DNA of 64,000 nt from Crenothrix polyspora (GCF_900163755.1 NZ_FUKI01000126.1:1-64000); one strand, 5' to 3'; shown: positions 45,557 to 53,880, numbered from the stretch's first letter. A program made the numbers and translations. Notes: generated from the letters alone by a model not told the origin.

Positions 45557-45775
45557 ATGACAACTCCAGCTACCACTACCGGCACCGTAAAATGGTTTAA
45601 CTCTGAAAAAGGTTTTGGCTTTATTGAACAAAAATCAGGTCCTGACGTTTTCGTACATTTTAAAAATATTTTAGATACCAGCGGCTACAGAACTTTAAGC
45701 GAAGGTCAGCAGGTTGAATTTAAAATCACCCGTGGCATGAAAGGCCCACAAGCCGAAGAAGTTAAAGTCGTTTAG
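45557..45775 (+). CDS. Cold-shock-domain protein
   Basis: 72 residues, an OB fold with both RNA-binding motifs: KGFGFI and DVFVHF. Start 45557 has AGGA 6 bp upstream; an open frame extends to 45389 but is probably a long leader, as is usual for csp genes. An RNA chaperone. Confidence 0.93.
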   Translation: MTTPATTTGTVKWFNSEKGFGFIEQKSGPDVFVHFKNILDTSGYRTLSEGQQVEFKITRGMKGPQAEEVKVV

Positions 45776-45785
45776 TTGATTGTAA

Positions 45786-45808
45786 GGTTGAGGGAGTCTC
45801 CCTCAACC
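45786..45808 (+). terminator. Hairpin after csp
   Basis: A perfect 10-bp stem GGTTGAGGGA/TCCCTCAACC with a 3-base loop, 10 bp after the stop. There is no T run, so it is a processed end or weak terminator. Confidence 0.6.
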
Positions 45809-45928
45809 ACCCCCGTTTAAAACTGGCGTTGCTTTATTAGCCACCAATACCTTTCCCCCTCTTTTTTTTTGTTAGAGCTTATTGGCTCTCATGCGGTCAT
45901 TTGTTGTTTATTTTGCATTATTGTTGCC

Positions 45929-45968
45929 TTGTCACACAACTGTAACATTCCTGTCATAAAGCTGTCAT
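45929..45968 (+). promoter_or_regulatory. PhoB box array of the phosphate porin
   Basis: Four 7-mers at exact 11-bp pitch: TTGTCAC (45929), CTGTAAC (45940), CTGTCAT (45951), CTGTCAT (45962). The last two form a near-perfect Pho box (CTGTCATAAAGCTGTCAT). The ATG is 53 bp further on. Activation by PhoB under phosphate starvation is expected. Confidence 0.85.
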
Positions 45969-46020
45969 ATTTGTCCCTTAAGCTGTTCCAAGTTTTCCCA
46001 TATTAACTTGCGAGCAATCC

Positions 46021-47565
46021 ATGAAACAACCAAGACTCACTTTGGCGATAGCAACAGCTTTAATAGCAGGCGCATCATCGACCGCTTTTGCGATTGACCT
46101 TTATGTTGATACCCGTACTCAACAAATCTATGCAGAACCTGGCTCACACCGTGAATTGATGGGGTCTTTTGAAAGAAAAGAAGATCAAGCCGCCGACACA
46201 CTAAGCCCTTCTGATACCCAAGCTATTAAAGAAGACTTGGAAGCCAAAACTTTGCAGCTCAATGCGATGAAAGAGCATATGGATGAAGCTGAGAAAGTTA
46301 AAGTCAAAATGGATGAAAAAGGCTTGCAGGTTGAATCAGCGGATAAAAAATTCAAATTCAAATTGGGTGGCCGTATTCAAGCAGATTCTTCATTCCACAG
46401 TGGCGATGTGATGTCAAAAGGTGGGATTCCTGTTGAAGCCAATGATGGTACAGAACTGCGCCGTGGCCGTATCCGTTTTGAAGGCGTGTTTGGTACTGAT
46501 TGGTTGGCTAGATTGGAAGCCGATTTTGCAAATGATCGTACAGCGGTTAAAGATGCGTTTATCCAATATACCGGCTTAAGCAAATACGCAAACATTACGG
46601 TCGGCCAACAAAAGCAAAACTTCAGCCGTGAGTTGCAAGAGAGTTCTAACGATATGATGTTTACTGAGCGTTCTTTAATGAATATCTTGGTAGCTCCTGT
46701 CGCTGACCGTGCCATCGGCCTTAATTTTACCCATAATGATGAAAAATGGATGGGTGAAATCGGTGTTTTCGGCGATTCGATTACACCACCCACCACATCC
46801 GGCAGCGTTGATGCCAATGGCATAGCCAAGCCTGGACGGGTTGCTATGGATGAAGGCTGGGGCATTTCCTCACGTTTTACCTATAACCCGATCATAGAAA
46901 AAACCAAAGTGATCCATTTGGGTGTGGCAGGTAACTACAGAAAAACCGATGATAACGGTGAAGTCGCGAAAAGTGCGCCTTTGAAAAATTCTTACAAAAC
47001 CACCAACATGTCCGATTTGTCGCTGATCGATAGCGGTATAAGTAATGTCACGGATATAACCATGCTAGGCTTGGAAGCTGGCGGTATTTACGGGCCTTGG
47101 TCAACCGGCTTTGAATACACCAAAAGCTGGATTAACTGTAACGAAAATTGTAACGACATTGACAAAACCGATAAAATACAAGATGGTGTTAACTTGGATG
47201 CGTGGTATGGCGAAGTTGCTTACACACTTACTGGTGAATCGCGTGGTTACAAAAATGGCAACTTTGGCTATTTGAAACCCGCCAAGCCGTTCAGTCTGAA
47301 AAACGGCGGCTGGGGCGCATGGGAATTGGCGGCACGTTATTCGGAAGCCGATCTTAACGACGGTGAATTTAAAGGCGGTGGACTTTCTAACGTAACCGTT
47401 GCGCTTAACTGGTATATCAACAACAATTTCCGCTTGATGGCAAACTATACCCGCATGTTGGATATTAGAAATTCGCCCTTATCCACACTGGATGGTGCAG
47501 AACGTATCAGTGGTGATAATACTGACCTGGATACCTTTATGTTACGTGCCGCCATGTTCTTCTAA
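46021..47565 (+). CDS. Phosphate-selective porin (OprO/OprP type)
   Basis: 514 residues: a signal peptide (cleavage after STAFA), an N-terminal helical segment with a short coiled coil (about 60-110), then the barrel (KFKLGGRIQADSSFHSG, ELRRGRIRFEGVFGTDWLARLEADFAND, VTVGQQKQNFSRE-like) ending in LRAAMFF. These are hallmarks of OprP/OprO. The N-terminal coiled coil would support a trimer. A PhoB box array lies in front and a strong terminator behind. Confidence 0.9.
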   Translation: MKQPRLTLAIATALIAGASSTAFAIDLYVDTRTQQIYAEPGSHRELMGSFERKEDQAADTLSPSDTQAIKEDLEAKTLQLNAMKEHMDEAEKVKVKMDEKGLQVESADKKFKFKLGGRIQADSSFHSGDVMSKGGIPVEANDGTELRRGRIRFEGVFGTDWLARLEADFANDRTAVKDAFIQYTGLSKYANITVGQQKQNFSRELQESSNDMMFTERSLMNILVAPVADRAIGLNFTHNDEKWMGEIGVFGDSITPPTTSGSVDANGIAKPGRVAMDEGWGISSRFTYNPIIEKTKVIHLGVAGNYRKTDDNGEVAKSAPLKNSYKTTNMSDLSLIDSGISNVTDITMLGLEAGGIYGPWSTGFEYTKSWINCNENCNDIDKTDKIQDGVNLDAWYGEVAYTLTGESRGYKNGNFGYLKPAKPFSLKNGGWGAWELAARYSEADLNDGEFKGGGLSNVTVALNWYINNNFRLMANYTRMLDIRNSPLSTLDGAERISGDNTDLDTFMLRAAMFF

Positions 47566-47592
47566 GCAACACTTTTCATTGTTCGACCTTAT

Positions 47593-47625
47593 AAAGCCAA
47601 GCGGCTTACCGTTTGGCTTTTTTTA
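47593..47625 (+). terminator. Terminator of the phosphate porin
   Basis: A stem AAAGCCAAGCGG/CCGTTTGGCTTT (one wobble pair) with a CTTA loop, followed by seven T. The same structure occurs downstream of the porin remnant near 53428. Confidence 0.92.
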
Positions 47626-47662
47626 TTGTGTCATATTTTTTTGCATGGCACAAAATCCAACT

Positions 47663-47911
47663 TTATTTGGTAGCTATGTTAGAGTGTTGCGACTCAACAT
47701 AGGCATCAAGCAATCGGCGAATCATGCGTTGATATTGGGTGTGATTTTTAGCGGCCTCCAACTTAAAAAATTCAACACTTTTTTTACTCAAGGCTAACGT
47801 AACTTTAACACCTTCTTCATTGAAGGCCAGTTCAGCAGGTGAGGGCAAAAAGTCCGCAGTCACTTTAACATCGCCCAGAGGTTCATTTGTGTACTTGATT
47901 TTCACGCTCAT
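47663..47911 (-). CDS. brnA: BrnA-like antitoxin
   Basis: 82 residues from ATG 47911; upstream in-frame codons belong to brnT. The pattern LSKKSVEFFKLEAAKNHTQYQRMIRRLLDAYV is the C-terminal ribbon-helix-helix of BrnA/CopG-type antitoxins. Its start overlaps the 3' end of brnT by 29 bp. Its toxin partner is frameshifted here. A near-identical second copy lies 6 kb away. Confidence 0.82.
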   Translation of the reverse strand: MSVKIKYTNEPLGDVKVTADFLPSPAELAFNEEGVKVTLALSKKSVEFFKLEAAKNHTQYQRMIRRLLDAYVESQHSNIATK

Positions 47912-48174
47912 AAATTGCTTTCCCTTTACGCCAGTAACCAGCGCCAATAATTCGAATAACAGAAGAACGATAAGTAAACCGCACCGTCAGAATGCCCTCT
48001 TCAAGCGCACCAAAACAATAAAAACGCTCTTCAGCTTGGCTATGGGATTCGTCTTTAGCAATAATACGGAAGGGGGTCAGCAAAAGCATATTGAGCAAGG
48101 CCAAATGAAATACCGTGCTTTTCTTGATTTAACAAATCTTTGTCCGCATCCCATTCAAATGTTGTTTTTGCCAT
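47883..48174 (-). pseudogene. brnT: brnT toxin, frameshifted
   Basis: The ATG frame starts MAKTTFEWDADKDLLNQEKHGISFGLAQYAFADP, the BrnT start, then hits a stop. The rest (RIIAKDESHSQAEERFYCFG, then RFTYRSSVIRIIGAGYWRKGKAIYERENQVHK) is in a frame shifted by one base. A single extra C in a five-C run at the junction explains it, and the 292-bp length is 3n+1. BrnT is a RelE-fold ribonuclease. It is either inactivated, which would spare the cell, or an assembly slip. Confidence 0.85.
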
Positions 48175-48260
48175 GCGTTAAAGTTAGCATACAGCCATAA
48201 AAATAACCATATATTTATATGTACAACACTCAACATAACTCTTATATTGCTACTATCACG

Positions 48261-49793
48261 ATGAAATTGTCCTTAAAAATAAGTCCGCTCATCAAATTAT
48301 TGCCTTTTTTATGCCTAGTCGCTTGTGCATCAATTCCAAGCCCTACTGCTAACTGGCATGTCGATGCTGTAAGCCTTTATGATTCAGGGCATGACAAAGG
48401 CACGGAAATCATCGGCGTACAACAAACCACGCTACGTGCCGTACTCAGTAATTTTGATACCGGCGAAGTGGATGTGTTGGATGTAAGCAAGCCCACGCAT
48501 TTGAAAAGAACCGCGCGTTTTAATTTAGGATTAACCAAGGGCGAAGAACTCACCTCGGTGGCTTTTCACCCGACTTTAGATGTGTTTGCAGCGGTGATTG
48601 ATGCCGGTAATAGCCCTGGTCGATTAGAAATGCGCTCCGCATCAACCGGCGCAGTATTAGATCGACTCACCGTTGGCTTTGGCCCCGATGCCGTGGTGTT
48701 TTCAGGTGATGGCAGTGTGCTGATGATTGCCAATGAAGGCGAAGATTTTTTGTTTGAGCCATTGAATAAACAGTTTTTCAGTCCAGAAGGCAGTATTTCA
48801 CTGGTGCGCCTGAGTAAAACCGGACACATCAACAGCCATAAAAATTTGGAGTTGGCCGATGTGATTAACCACCAAACGATTGTCATTAACCAAGGCGGTC
48901 GGTTTATGGAACGGGAAATTGACTGGAACGGCGATGGTAAAATCAGCAAAAAAATAGATTTTAACGGCGACGGTGTCATTGACAAGAAAAAAGTGCTACT
49001 AGGCTACTTTGAAGGCCGTGACGTGTTCGGTACTGAAACCAGTGGCGAGAAAAAAATATTAATCCCGGTAAAAACCCATTCCCCGGCCTTATTAGAGCCG
49101 GAATACATTGCCATTAGCCCAGATGCCAGCAAAGCTTATGTCACCTTGCAGGAAGATGATGCGGTCGCGGTGGTGGATTTACGCACTGAGCAGGTTATTA
49201 GTTATTATGGGCTGGGCGCTAGCCAGCATAAAACCGATAGCCATTATGACGGCTGGGTAAAATTTGACCAAGCGCTAACAGGATTACGTGAACCCGACGG
49301 CATTACCACCGTCGCTGATGGCCGCTATTTCGTCACCGCTGATGAAGGTGACACCGACTCGGACAGTGCTAGCCTGGCGGACAATCAACCTACCAGCGGC
49401 GGACGCTCAGTCAGCGTGTTTGATGCGGCCACCGGCACGTTGCTGGGTGATACCGGCAACCAGCTGGATGAAACGGCCTTCGCCAATAAAATCTACCCCG
49501 AACGGCGCAGTAGCAAAAAAGGCTCTGAGCCGGAAATGCTGGTGGCTGTCGAGCTGGACGGCATACCCCATGTTGCCGTAGGCATGGAAAGGGCAGGGGC
49601 GGTCGAATTGATTTCACTCGCCGATCCTCGCCACCCCAAAGTTGTCGCCTTAGGCAAAATTGCCGGTGATGAAAACAAATCACCCGAAGGCATCGCCCAT
49701 TTTGAGGTGGCTGGCGAGCATTATGTGATTACTGCGAATGAGATGAGCGGTACGGTCGAGTGCTTTAAAATCAGCCGCCATCGTGCTGAGTAA
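48261..49793 (+). CDS. Choice-of-anchor I beta-propeller lipoprotein with EF-hand-like motifs
   Basis: 510 residues from ATG 48261 (48219 is possible). The lipobox is LVAC with cysteine 22. The mature protein is a propeller-like choice-of-anchor I domain (SVAFHPTLDVFAAVIDAG, MIANEGEDF, YIAISPDASKAYVTLQEDDAVAVVDL, PEGIAHFEV). Two consecutive calcium-loop motifs, DWNGDGKI (221-228) and DFNGDGVID (233-241), are inserted. Similar proteins are linked to alkaline phosphatase-like functions. A Pho box was not found, but a Pho-controlled porin precedes and two Pho-controlled genes follow. Confidence 0.8.
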   Translation: MKLSLKISPLIKLLPFLCLVACASIPSPTANWHVDAVSLYDSGHDKGTEIIGVQQTTLRAVLSNFDTGEVDVLDVSKPTHLKRTARFNLGLTKGEELTSVAFHPTLDVFAAVIDAGNSPGRLEMRSASTGAVLDRLTVGFGPDAVVFSGDGSVLMIANEGEDFLFEPLNKQFFSPEGSISLVRLSKTGHINSHKNLELADVINHQTIVINQGGRFMEREIDWNGDGKISKKIDFNGDGVIDKKKVLLGYFEGRDVFGTETSGEKKILIPVKTHSPALLEPEYIAISPDASKAYVTLQEDDAVAVVDLRTEQVISYYGLGASQHKTDSHYDGWVKFDQALTGLREPDGITTVADGRYFVTADEGDTDSDSASLADNQPTSGGRSVSVFDAATGTLLGDTGNQLDETAFANKIYPERRSSKKGSEPEMLVAVELDGIPHVAVGMERAGAVELISLADPRHPKVVALGKIAGDENKSPEGIAHFEVAGEHYVITANEMSGTVECFKISRHRAE

Positions 49794-49815
49794 TCCATAG
49801 GTAATGGCGTAACCT

Positions 49816-51102
49816 ATGCCGGAAAACTATGCGTTAGACTTGCGCCCGACCAATTTTCGCTCACTGTTTTTATTTGTACTCACGCTGGGCAATTATGCCC
49901 TCATGTATCTGGCCAATATTGTATTGGCCAGATCGCTGAGTGTCGGTGATTTTGATGATTACAGTGTCGCGTTGTCTATAGTTACCATGCTGTCTACCTT
50001 GGCCACATTAGGCTTGGAAAAATACGCCTTACGTGGCATCGCCTTATTTCGGGAACGCCAAGATTGGCGAAAATTTCGAGGCTTCTGGTTGTTTTCACTC
50101 AGAACCATTTTTAGTTTCAGCGTGTTGCTGGTTATATTACTGGGCATTGGGCTTGAAACTTTATTGGCCTTACACGATGCCGATTACCATATCGCCATCG
50201 TGTTATTTGCCGGTTTTTTGCCGATTATTGCTATCACCTTATTTCTGGTTGAAGTTATTTCCGCACAAGGTGCCCACCTGCTAGGCTTCAGTCTTTATCG
50301 ATTATTTTTACCGCTGGTGTATTTGCTGTTAATCACTGGCTATTCGGCAAGCCACATCCCGCTCACGGCATCGACAGCCGTATTGTGTTTTGGTGTGGCC
50401 TGGACATTAACCTGCGGTGTTATCTGGTATGCAGCCAAACTGTTAATGCCCACCGAAGTTAAACACGCCACCCCGTTATCACTGCCCAAAAAATGGCTGA
50501 GCCGCTCATTACCTCTGGTGTTTAACAGCTTGATGCTGACCGTGATGACCAGTAGCGGCGTGGTTATCCTGGAATTACTTTTTCCTTCCGGTCTAGAGGT
50601 GGGTATTTATGCCATTGCCGCACAAACCGGCGGCTTTATTTCCCTCATAGGTACATCGACCAACCGTTATTATCTACCGATGATGGTTATACTGGTTGAA
50701 CATAAAGACAGAGCAGGCATACAGCGGTTAATTAAGCAAAGAACGCTGGTGGTAGGCAGCCTTATTTTAAGCTTATTCGCTGTCATTGCCTTTTTTGGTC
50801 AGCCGTTACTGAACCTGTTCGGCAGCCAATTTAGCAGCGGCTATTTAACCTTGGTGGTTATTGCCACAGGGGCATCGTTTAGCGCGTTATTTGCCGATAT
50901 TCCTTATTACTTGCAGTTTATGGGGTTTAATCGGCGCGTCCTTTGCGCAACGCTCATCGCTGCGGTAACAATGGTAACACTGGCTTTCTACCTGGGTAAT
51001 TTGTTCGGAACTATTGGCGTAGCAATTGCCTATATGTTACCTGTGGTTTTATTGTTTAGCAGTTTTCGGATGATGGTAGAACACCACTTTAAGCAGTTTT
51101 AA
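49816..51102 (+). CDS. Polysaccharide flippase-like membrane protein (MATE/Wzx fold)
   Basis: 428 residues with about 12 membrane helices. LTLGNYALMYLANIVLARSLSVGDFDDYSVALSIVTMLSTLATLGLEK is the typical Wzx/MviN start. It lies 22 bp after the lipoprotein gene, so it is co-transcribed. No glycosyltransferase is adjacent, so its lipid-linked substrate is unclear. The flippase role is inferred from fold only. Confidence 0.8.
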   Translation: MPENYALDLRPTNFRSLFLFVLTLGNYALMYLANIVLARSLSVGDFDDYSVALSIVTMLSTLATLGLEKYALRGIALFRERQDWRKFRGFWLFSLRTIFSFSVLLVILLGIGLETLLALHDADYHIAIVLFAGFLPIIAITLFLVEVISAQGAHLLGFSLYRLFLPLVYLLLITGYSASHIPLTASTAVLCFGVAWTLTCGVIWYAAKLLMPTEVKHATPLSLPKKWLSRSLPLVFNSLMLTVMTSSGVVILELLFPSGLEVGIYAIAAQTGGFISLIGTSTNRYYLPMMVILVEHKDRAGIQRLIKQRTLVVGSLILSLFAVIAFFGQPLLNLFGSQFSSGYLTLVVIATGASFSALFADIPYYLQFMGFNRRVLCATLIAAVTMVTLAFYLGNLFGTIGVAIAYMLPVVLLFSSFRMMVEHHFKQF

Positions 51103-51148
51103 AACTTACTTTAACTGGCTGCATTGTTATTTTTACCCTGCTTATTTT

Positions 51149-51295
51149 GGGCTACTCACTTAAGACGGGACAGTTTCAGGTTAAGCCGTTCGTGGTGAGC
51201 GTGTCGAACCATCATCGGCTTAACCGCCCACCCTTCGACACGCTCAGGGCGAACGGTTAAGCCTTGCACCGTGTCCAACCTTAAGTGGGTAGCCC
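51149..51295. mobile_element. Composite REP element, family C, copy 2
   Basis: 147 bp with inverted ends GGGCTACTCACTTAAG and CTTAAGTGGGTAGCCC, an inner GACGGGACAGTTTCAGGTT shared with the copy at 44330, and two REP-type cores (GTGGTGAGCGTGTCGAACC and TTCGACACGCTCAGGGCGAA). It lies directly upstream of the first Pho array. Confidence 0.65.
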
Positions 51296-51305
51296 TGTTT
51301 TGCAA

Positions 51306-51345
51306 TTGTCACACAATCTTCATGTAACCTTAACAAAGCCGTCAT
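51306..51345 (+). promoter_or_regulatory. PhoB box array of paralogue 1
   Basis: Four 7-mers at 11-bp pitch: TTGTCAC (51306), TCTTCAT (51317), CCTTAAC (51328), CCGTCAT (51339). Weaker than the other two arrays. A -10-like TACACT is at 51356. Confidence 0.6.
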
Positions 51346-51456
51346 ATAGGGGCGATACACTGCACCCAGCGTAATTAGCCACAGATACTTAAATGTAATT
51401 AATTATGCCTAGATATTTATACTCTTCTAACCGAAACTATTTTTTGGAGATTACGC

Positions 51457-52075
51457 ATGATGAATAAAAAAGCCTCTTTGCTTCTTATAATTACTGTACT
51501 AAGCTTTTTCAGTTTTAACGCGATGGCTGCCGGTGAATGTGCGGCACAAGTTATGTCAAAGTTAGCGTCAAATTCAGCTTATAAACAATTGAACACACAG
51601 CTTGCTCCAAAAGTAGCCAATTTAACCACGTTGTTAAGAAATGTTAAAGATCAACCTAGTACACCAAATTGGAAGTCAACAGGATTTTAATTTAGCTTTA
51701 TGCTGTACACAATCAGCATTTCATTCATTTTTATTATCCTGTTTTTATACGATTTGATGTACTAGCTATGCAGCATTACTGAGCGCTGTTAAAGCTACTG
51801 CGGGCACTAGTCGTTTAGTGATTACCTTGGCAGATGGTACAGTTGTAGTTGATACTGGCAAATCAGCCAACAACAACTATGCAACTTTCGCAGCAAAAGC
51901 CGTTAACGAAAACCACAACTCGCGTGTTGCCATCATGTTGGCTCAAACTCACGAATGTGGTCTTGGTGTTGAAACCAAATACAGCTCAACTGATAAATCT
52001 AATGAAAAATATGTTGCCATTCGTCTTGGCGCATACTTGGACAGTGCTGGTACAGCTAGATTATCTATGAAATAA
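51457..52075 (+). pseudogene. Pho-controlled secreted protein, paralogue 1, split by a 102-bp element
   Basis: The 5' part encodes MMNKKASLLLIITVLSFFSF.., matching the intact paralogue at 52414, and runs to RNVKDQP, where it enters foreign sequence and stops at 51690. The rest (YAALLSAVKATAGTSR to SAGTARLSMK) resumes at about 51766 in a different frame. Without the inserted 102 bp and one CTAG, the frame and length match paralogue 2 exactly. The truncated 77-residue product keeps only a signal peptide and the first helical region. Confidence 0.9.
51660..51761. mobile_element. 102-bp inverted-repeat element with CTAG target duplication
   Basis: The ends TACACCAAATTG and TACATCAAATCG (on opposite strands) start an imperfect inverted repeat of about 25 bp that also shares ACAGGAT. 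CTAG flanks both sides (51656-51659 and 51762-51765). Comparison with paralogue 2 shows an exact insertion: deleting element plus one CTAG gives a 17-base stretch that aligns without gaps. Confidence 0.85.
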
Positions 52076-52149
52076 CAATTCTGTCAGTAACAGGGTCACG
52101 TTAAAGATGCAAAGGAAGTTATATTGACAAGGAGTCATTATTTATAAAA

Positions 52150-52181
52150 GCTTGTTTTAAGCGCTATTGCTTAAAACAAGC
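52150..52181 (+). terminator. 13-bp perfect hairpin after paralogue 1
   Basis: GCTTGTTTTAAGC and GCTTAAAACAAGC with a GCTATT loop, 75 bp after the paralogue 1 stop. There is no T tract. Confidence 0.55.
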
Positions 52182-52268
52182 CGTAAAGTTGGCAGTGTCA
52201 TATTTGTACAAAAATAAAAAGCTTCAAATCATAACCCCCAGCCACAACTCACTTAGCAAGCCCTCGGC

Positions 52269-52308
52269 TTGTCACATAATTGTCATAGAACTGTAACAAA
52301 ATTGTCAT
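52269..52308 (+). promoter_or_regulatory. PhoB box array of paralogue 2
   Basis: Four 7-mers at 11-bp pitch: TTGTCAC (52269), TTGTCAT (52280), CTGTAAC (52291), TTGTCAT (52302). A -10 box TATACT follows at 52319-52324 with 10 bp between, the distance expected when PhoB replaces the -35 contact. Confidence 0.85.
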
Positions 52309-52318
52309 ATAGGGTCGA

Positions 52319-52324
52319 TATACT
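52319..52324 (+). promoter_or_regulatory. -10 box of paralogue 2
   Basis: TATACT, 10 bp downstream of the last PhoB half-site. Start near 52331, leader about 83 bases, largely conserved with paralogue 1. Confidence 0.65.
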
Positions 52325-52413
52325 AAGGTTTGCGTAATTAGCCACAGATGCTTGGATGTAGCTAATTATGTATAAATATTTAGTATTTTAATTACAATTT
52401 TTGGAAATTACAT

Positions 52414-52926
52414 ATGATGAATAAAAAAGCCTCTTTGGTTCTTATAATTGCTGCATTAAGCTTTTCTAGTTTTAACGCGATGGCTGCCGGTGAATGTGCG
52501 GCACAAGTTATGTCAAAGTTAGCGTCAAACTCAACCTATAAACAATTAAATAAACAACTTGCTCCAAAAGTCGCCAATTTAACCACGCTGTTAAGAGCTG
52601 TTAAAGATCAACCGACATATGCCGCATTACTGAGTGCTGTTAAGTCTACTGCGGGCACTAGCCGTTTAGTTATTACCTTGGCAGATGGTACGGTTGTAGC
52701 TGACACAGGTAAATCAGCCAACAACAATTACGCAACATTTGCAGCCAAGGCAGTTAACGAAAACCATAACTCGCGTGTTGCCATCATGTTGGCTCAAACA
52801 CATGAGTGTGGAGTTGGCGTTGAAACCAAATACAGCTCATCTGATAAATCTAATGAAAAGTATGTCGCCATACGCCTTGGCCCCTACTTGGAAAGTGCCG
52901 GTACAGCTAGATTGTCTATGAAGTAA
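52414..52926 (+). CDS. Pho-controlled secreted protein, paralogue 2 (unrecognised family)
   Basis: 170 residues. Signal peptide of about 25 residues (cleavage after AMAA), a helical stretch (QVMSKLASNSTYKQLNKQLAPKVANLTTLLRAV) then a mixed alpha/beta domain with SRLVITLADGTVVADTGK and SRVAIMLAQTHECGVGVETKYSS. That pattern resembles free-standing Cache-like extracellular sensor domains. Two cysteines (C28 and C132) could form a disulfide. The family was not recognised. The promoter carries the best PhoB array of the paralogue pair. Confidence 0.75.
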   Translation: MMNKKASLVLIIAALSFSSFNAMAAGECAAQVMSKLASNSTYKQLNKQLAPKVANLTTLLRAVKDQPTYAALLSAVKSTAGTSRLVITLADGTVVADTGKSANNNYATFAAKAVNENHNSRVAIMLAQTHECGVGVETKYSSSDKSNEKYVAIRLGPYLESAGTARLSMK

Positions 52927-52968
52927 TAACGGACAGTTAGTAGACAGGATGTCACTTTTTGTAAAAAA

Positions 52969-52996
52969 CTTGCTTGGGCAGTGTAGCTCAAGCAAG
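52969..52996 (+). terminator. Hairpin after paralogue 2
   Basis: CTTGCTTGGGC and GCTCAAGCAAG (one G-T pair), loop AGTGTA. No T run. It sits at the place corresponding to the hairpin after paralogue 1, with different sequence. Confidence 0.55.
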
Positions 52997-53107
52997 CGGC
53001 TATATGCAGCGTGTTAAGCCTACACGGCACACATCCATCAGCAATTTCGTTTTATATCCCTCCCACCTGCCAGTTCATTCGATTAAAATCCACATAAGAC
53101 ATACTGA

Positions 53108-53327
53108 TTGTACCGGTTTATGGGGTGATGCGACTGCACTTTAGTTGTCATACAAATCAAATAGTTATAAATAACCAGTTCTACAAATATGGTCATATTT
53201 TCCTTTTTCAAAAGACTGTAGATGCATATCTTAAGGACACTGTTATTGCTCTGAGACCATATATTTCGGACTACCCAGATAAATCAATAGGATGTTAAGT
53301 TTCAGCCACCCCATAATCCGGTACAAC
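53108..53327. mobile_element. 220-bp element with 19-bp terminal inverted repeats
   Basis: TTGTACCGGTTTATGGGGTG at the left and, inverted, TTGTACCGGATTATGGGGTG at the right. The interior is AT-rich without a transposase. Its right end abuts the 3' remnant of a phosphate porin. No target duplication was seen. Confidence 0.7.
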
Positions 53328-53402
53328 CAACCGCTATCTACCCCAGACGGTTTAGCACCGATTTGAATACCTTTATGCTACGTGGCACAACGTTCTTTTA
53401 AA
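53328..53402 (+). pseudogene. 3' remnant of a second phosphate porin
   Basis: The codons give (LSTPDG..) TDLNTFMLRGTTFF and a stop, the C terminus of the porin at 46021 (TDLDTFMLRAAMFF) with a few changes. Its own terminator follows at 53428. All upstream codons are missing, cut at the end of the 220-bp element. Confidence 0.85.
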
Positions 53403-53427
53403 CAGCACTTTTCATTACTGCTACCTC

Positions 53428-53459
53428 AAAGCCGAGCGGCGTGCCGCTCGGCTTTTTTA
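53428..53459 (+). terminator. Terminator of the porin remnant
   Basis: AAAGCCGAGCGGC/GCCGCTCGGCTTTTTT, loop GT. The stem is perfect and the T run six long; it is homologous to the terminator at 47593 with compensating base changes in the stem. Confidence 0.9.
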
Positions 53460-53637
53460 TTGCATCATGTTTTTTCACATGGCACAAAATCCAATTTTAT
53501 TTGGTAGCTAAGTTAAGTGTGAATTAAGAGTTAAAAATCAATAATGCCGAATGAAACCTTCTCCAAAGGGAGAGGTTTGGGTGAGGGGGAAATAAAATAA
53601 ACGTAGTTGACTGATTTCATAGTCTAAAAGTTAGCAC

Positions 53638-53880
53638 TTAATTCGTATTTAAGTGTTGCGATTCAACATAGGCATCAAGCAATCGGCGAATCATACGTTG
53701 ATATTGGGTGTGATTTTTAGCGGCCTCCAACTTAAAAAATTCAACACTTTTTTTACTCAAGGCTAACGTGACTTTAACACCTTCTTCATTGAAGGCCAGT
53801 TCAGCAGGTGAGGGCAAAAAGTCCGCAATCACCTTAACATCGCCCAGAGGTTCATTTGTGTACTTGATTTTCACGCTCAT
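53638..53880 (-). CDS. brnA: Orphan BrnA-like antitoxin
   Basis: 80 residues from ATG 53880, nearly identical to the 47663 copy (V/I change near residue 17, different last residues). The brnT toxin is reduced to about 50 bp upstream, which ends abruptly at about 53930 in a junction to the promoter side. It could neutralise or titrate related toxins, or autorepress. Still on the minus strand, in a duplicated segment. Confidence 0.8.
   Translation of the reverse strand: MSVKIKYTNEPLGDVKVIADFLPSPAELAFNEEGVKVTLALSKKSVEFFKLEAAKNHTQYQRMIRRLLDAYVESQHLNTN

Noticed and set aside
47883..48104. Intact short toxin starting MALLNMLLL
   Set aside because: It is the shifted 3' part of brnT; the true start and first 35 codons are in the other frame.
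51818..52075. Independent 85-residue gene
   Set aside because: It is the 3' part of the interrupted paralogue 1 and has no promoter or ribosome site of its own.
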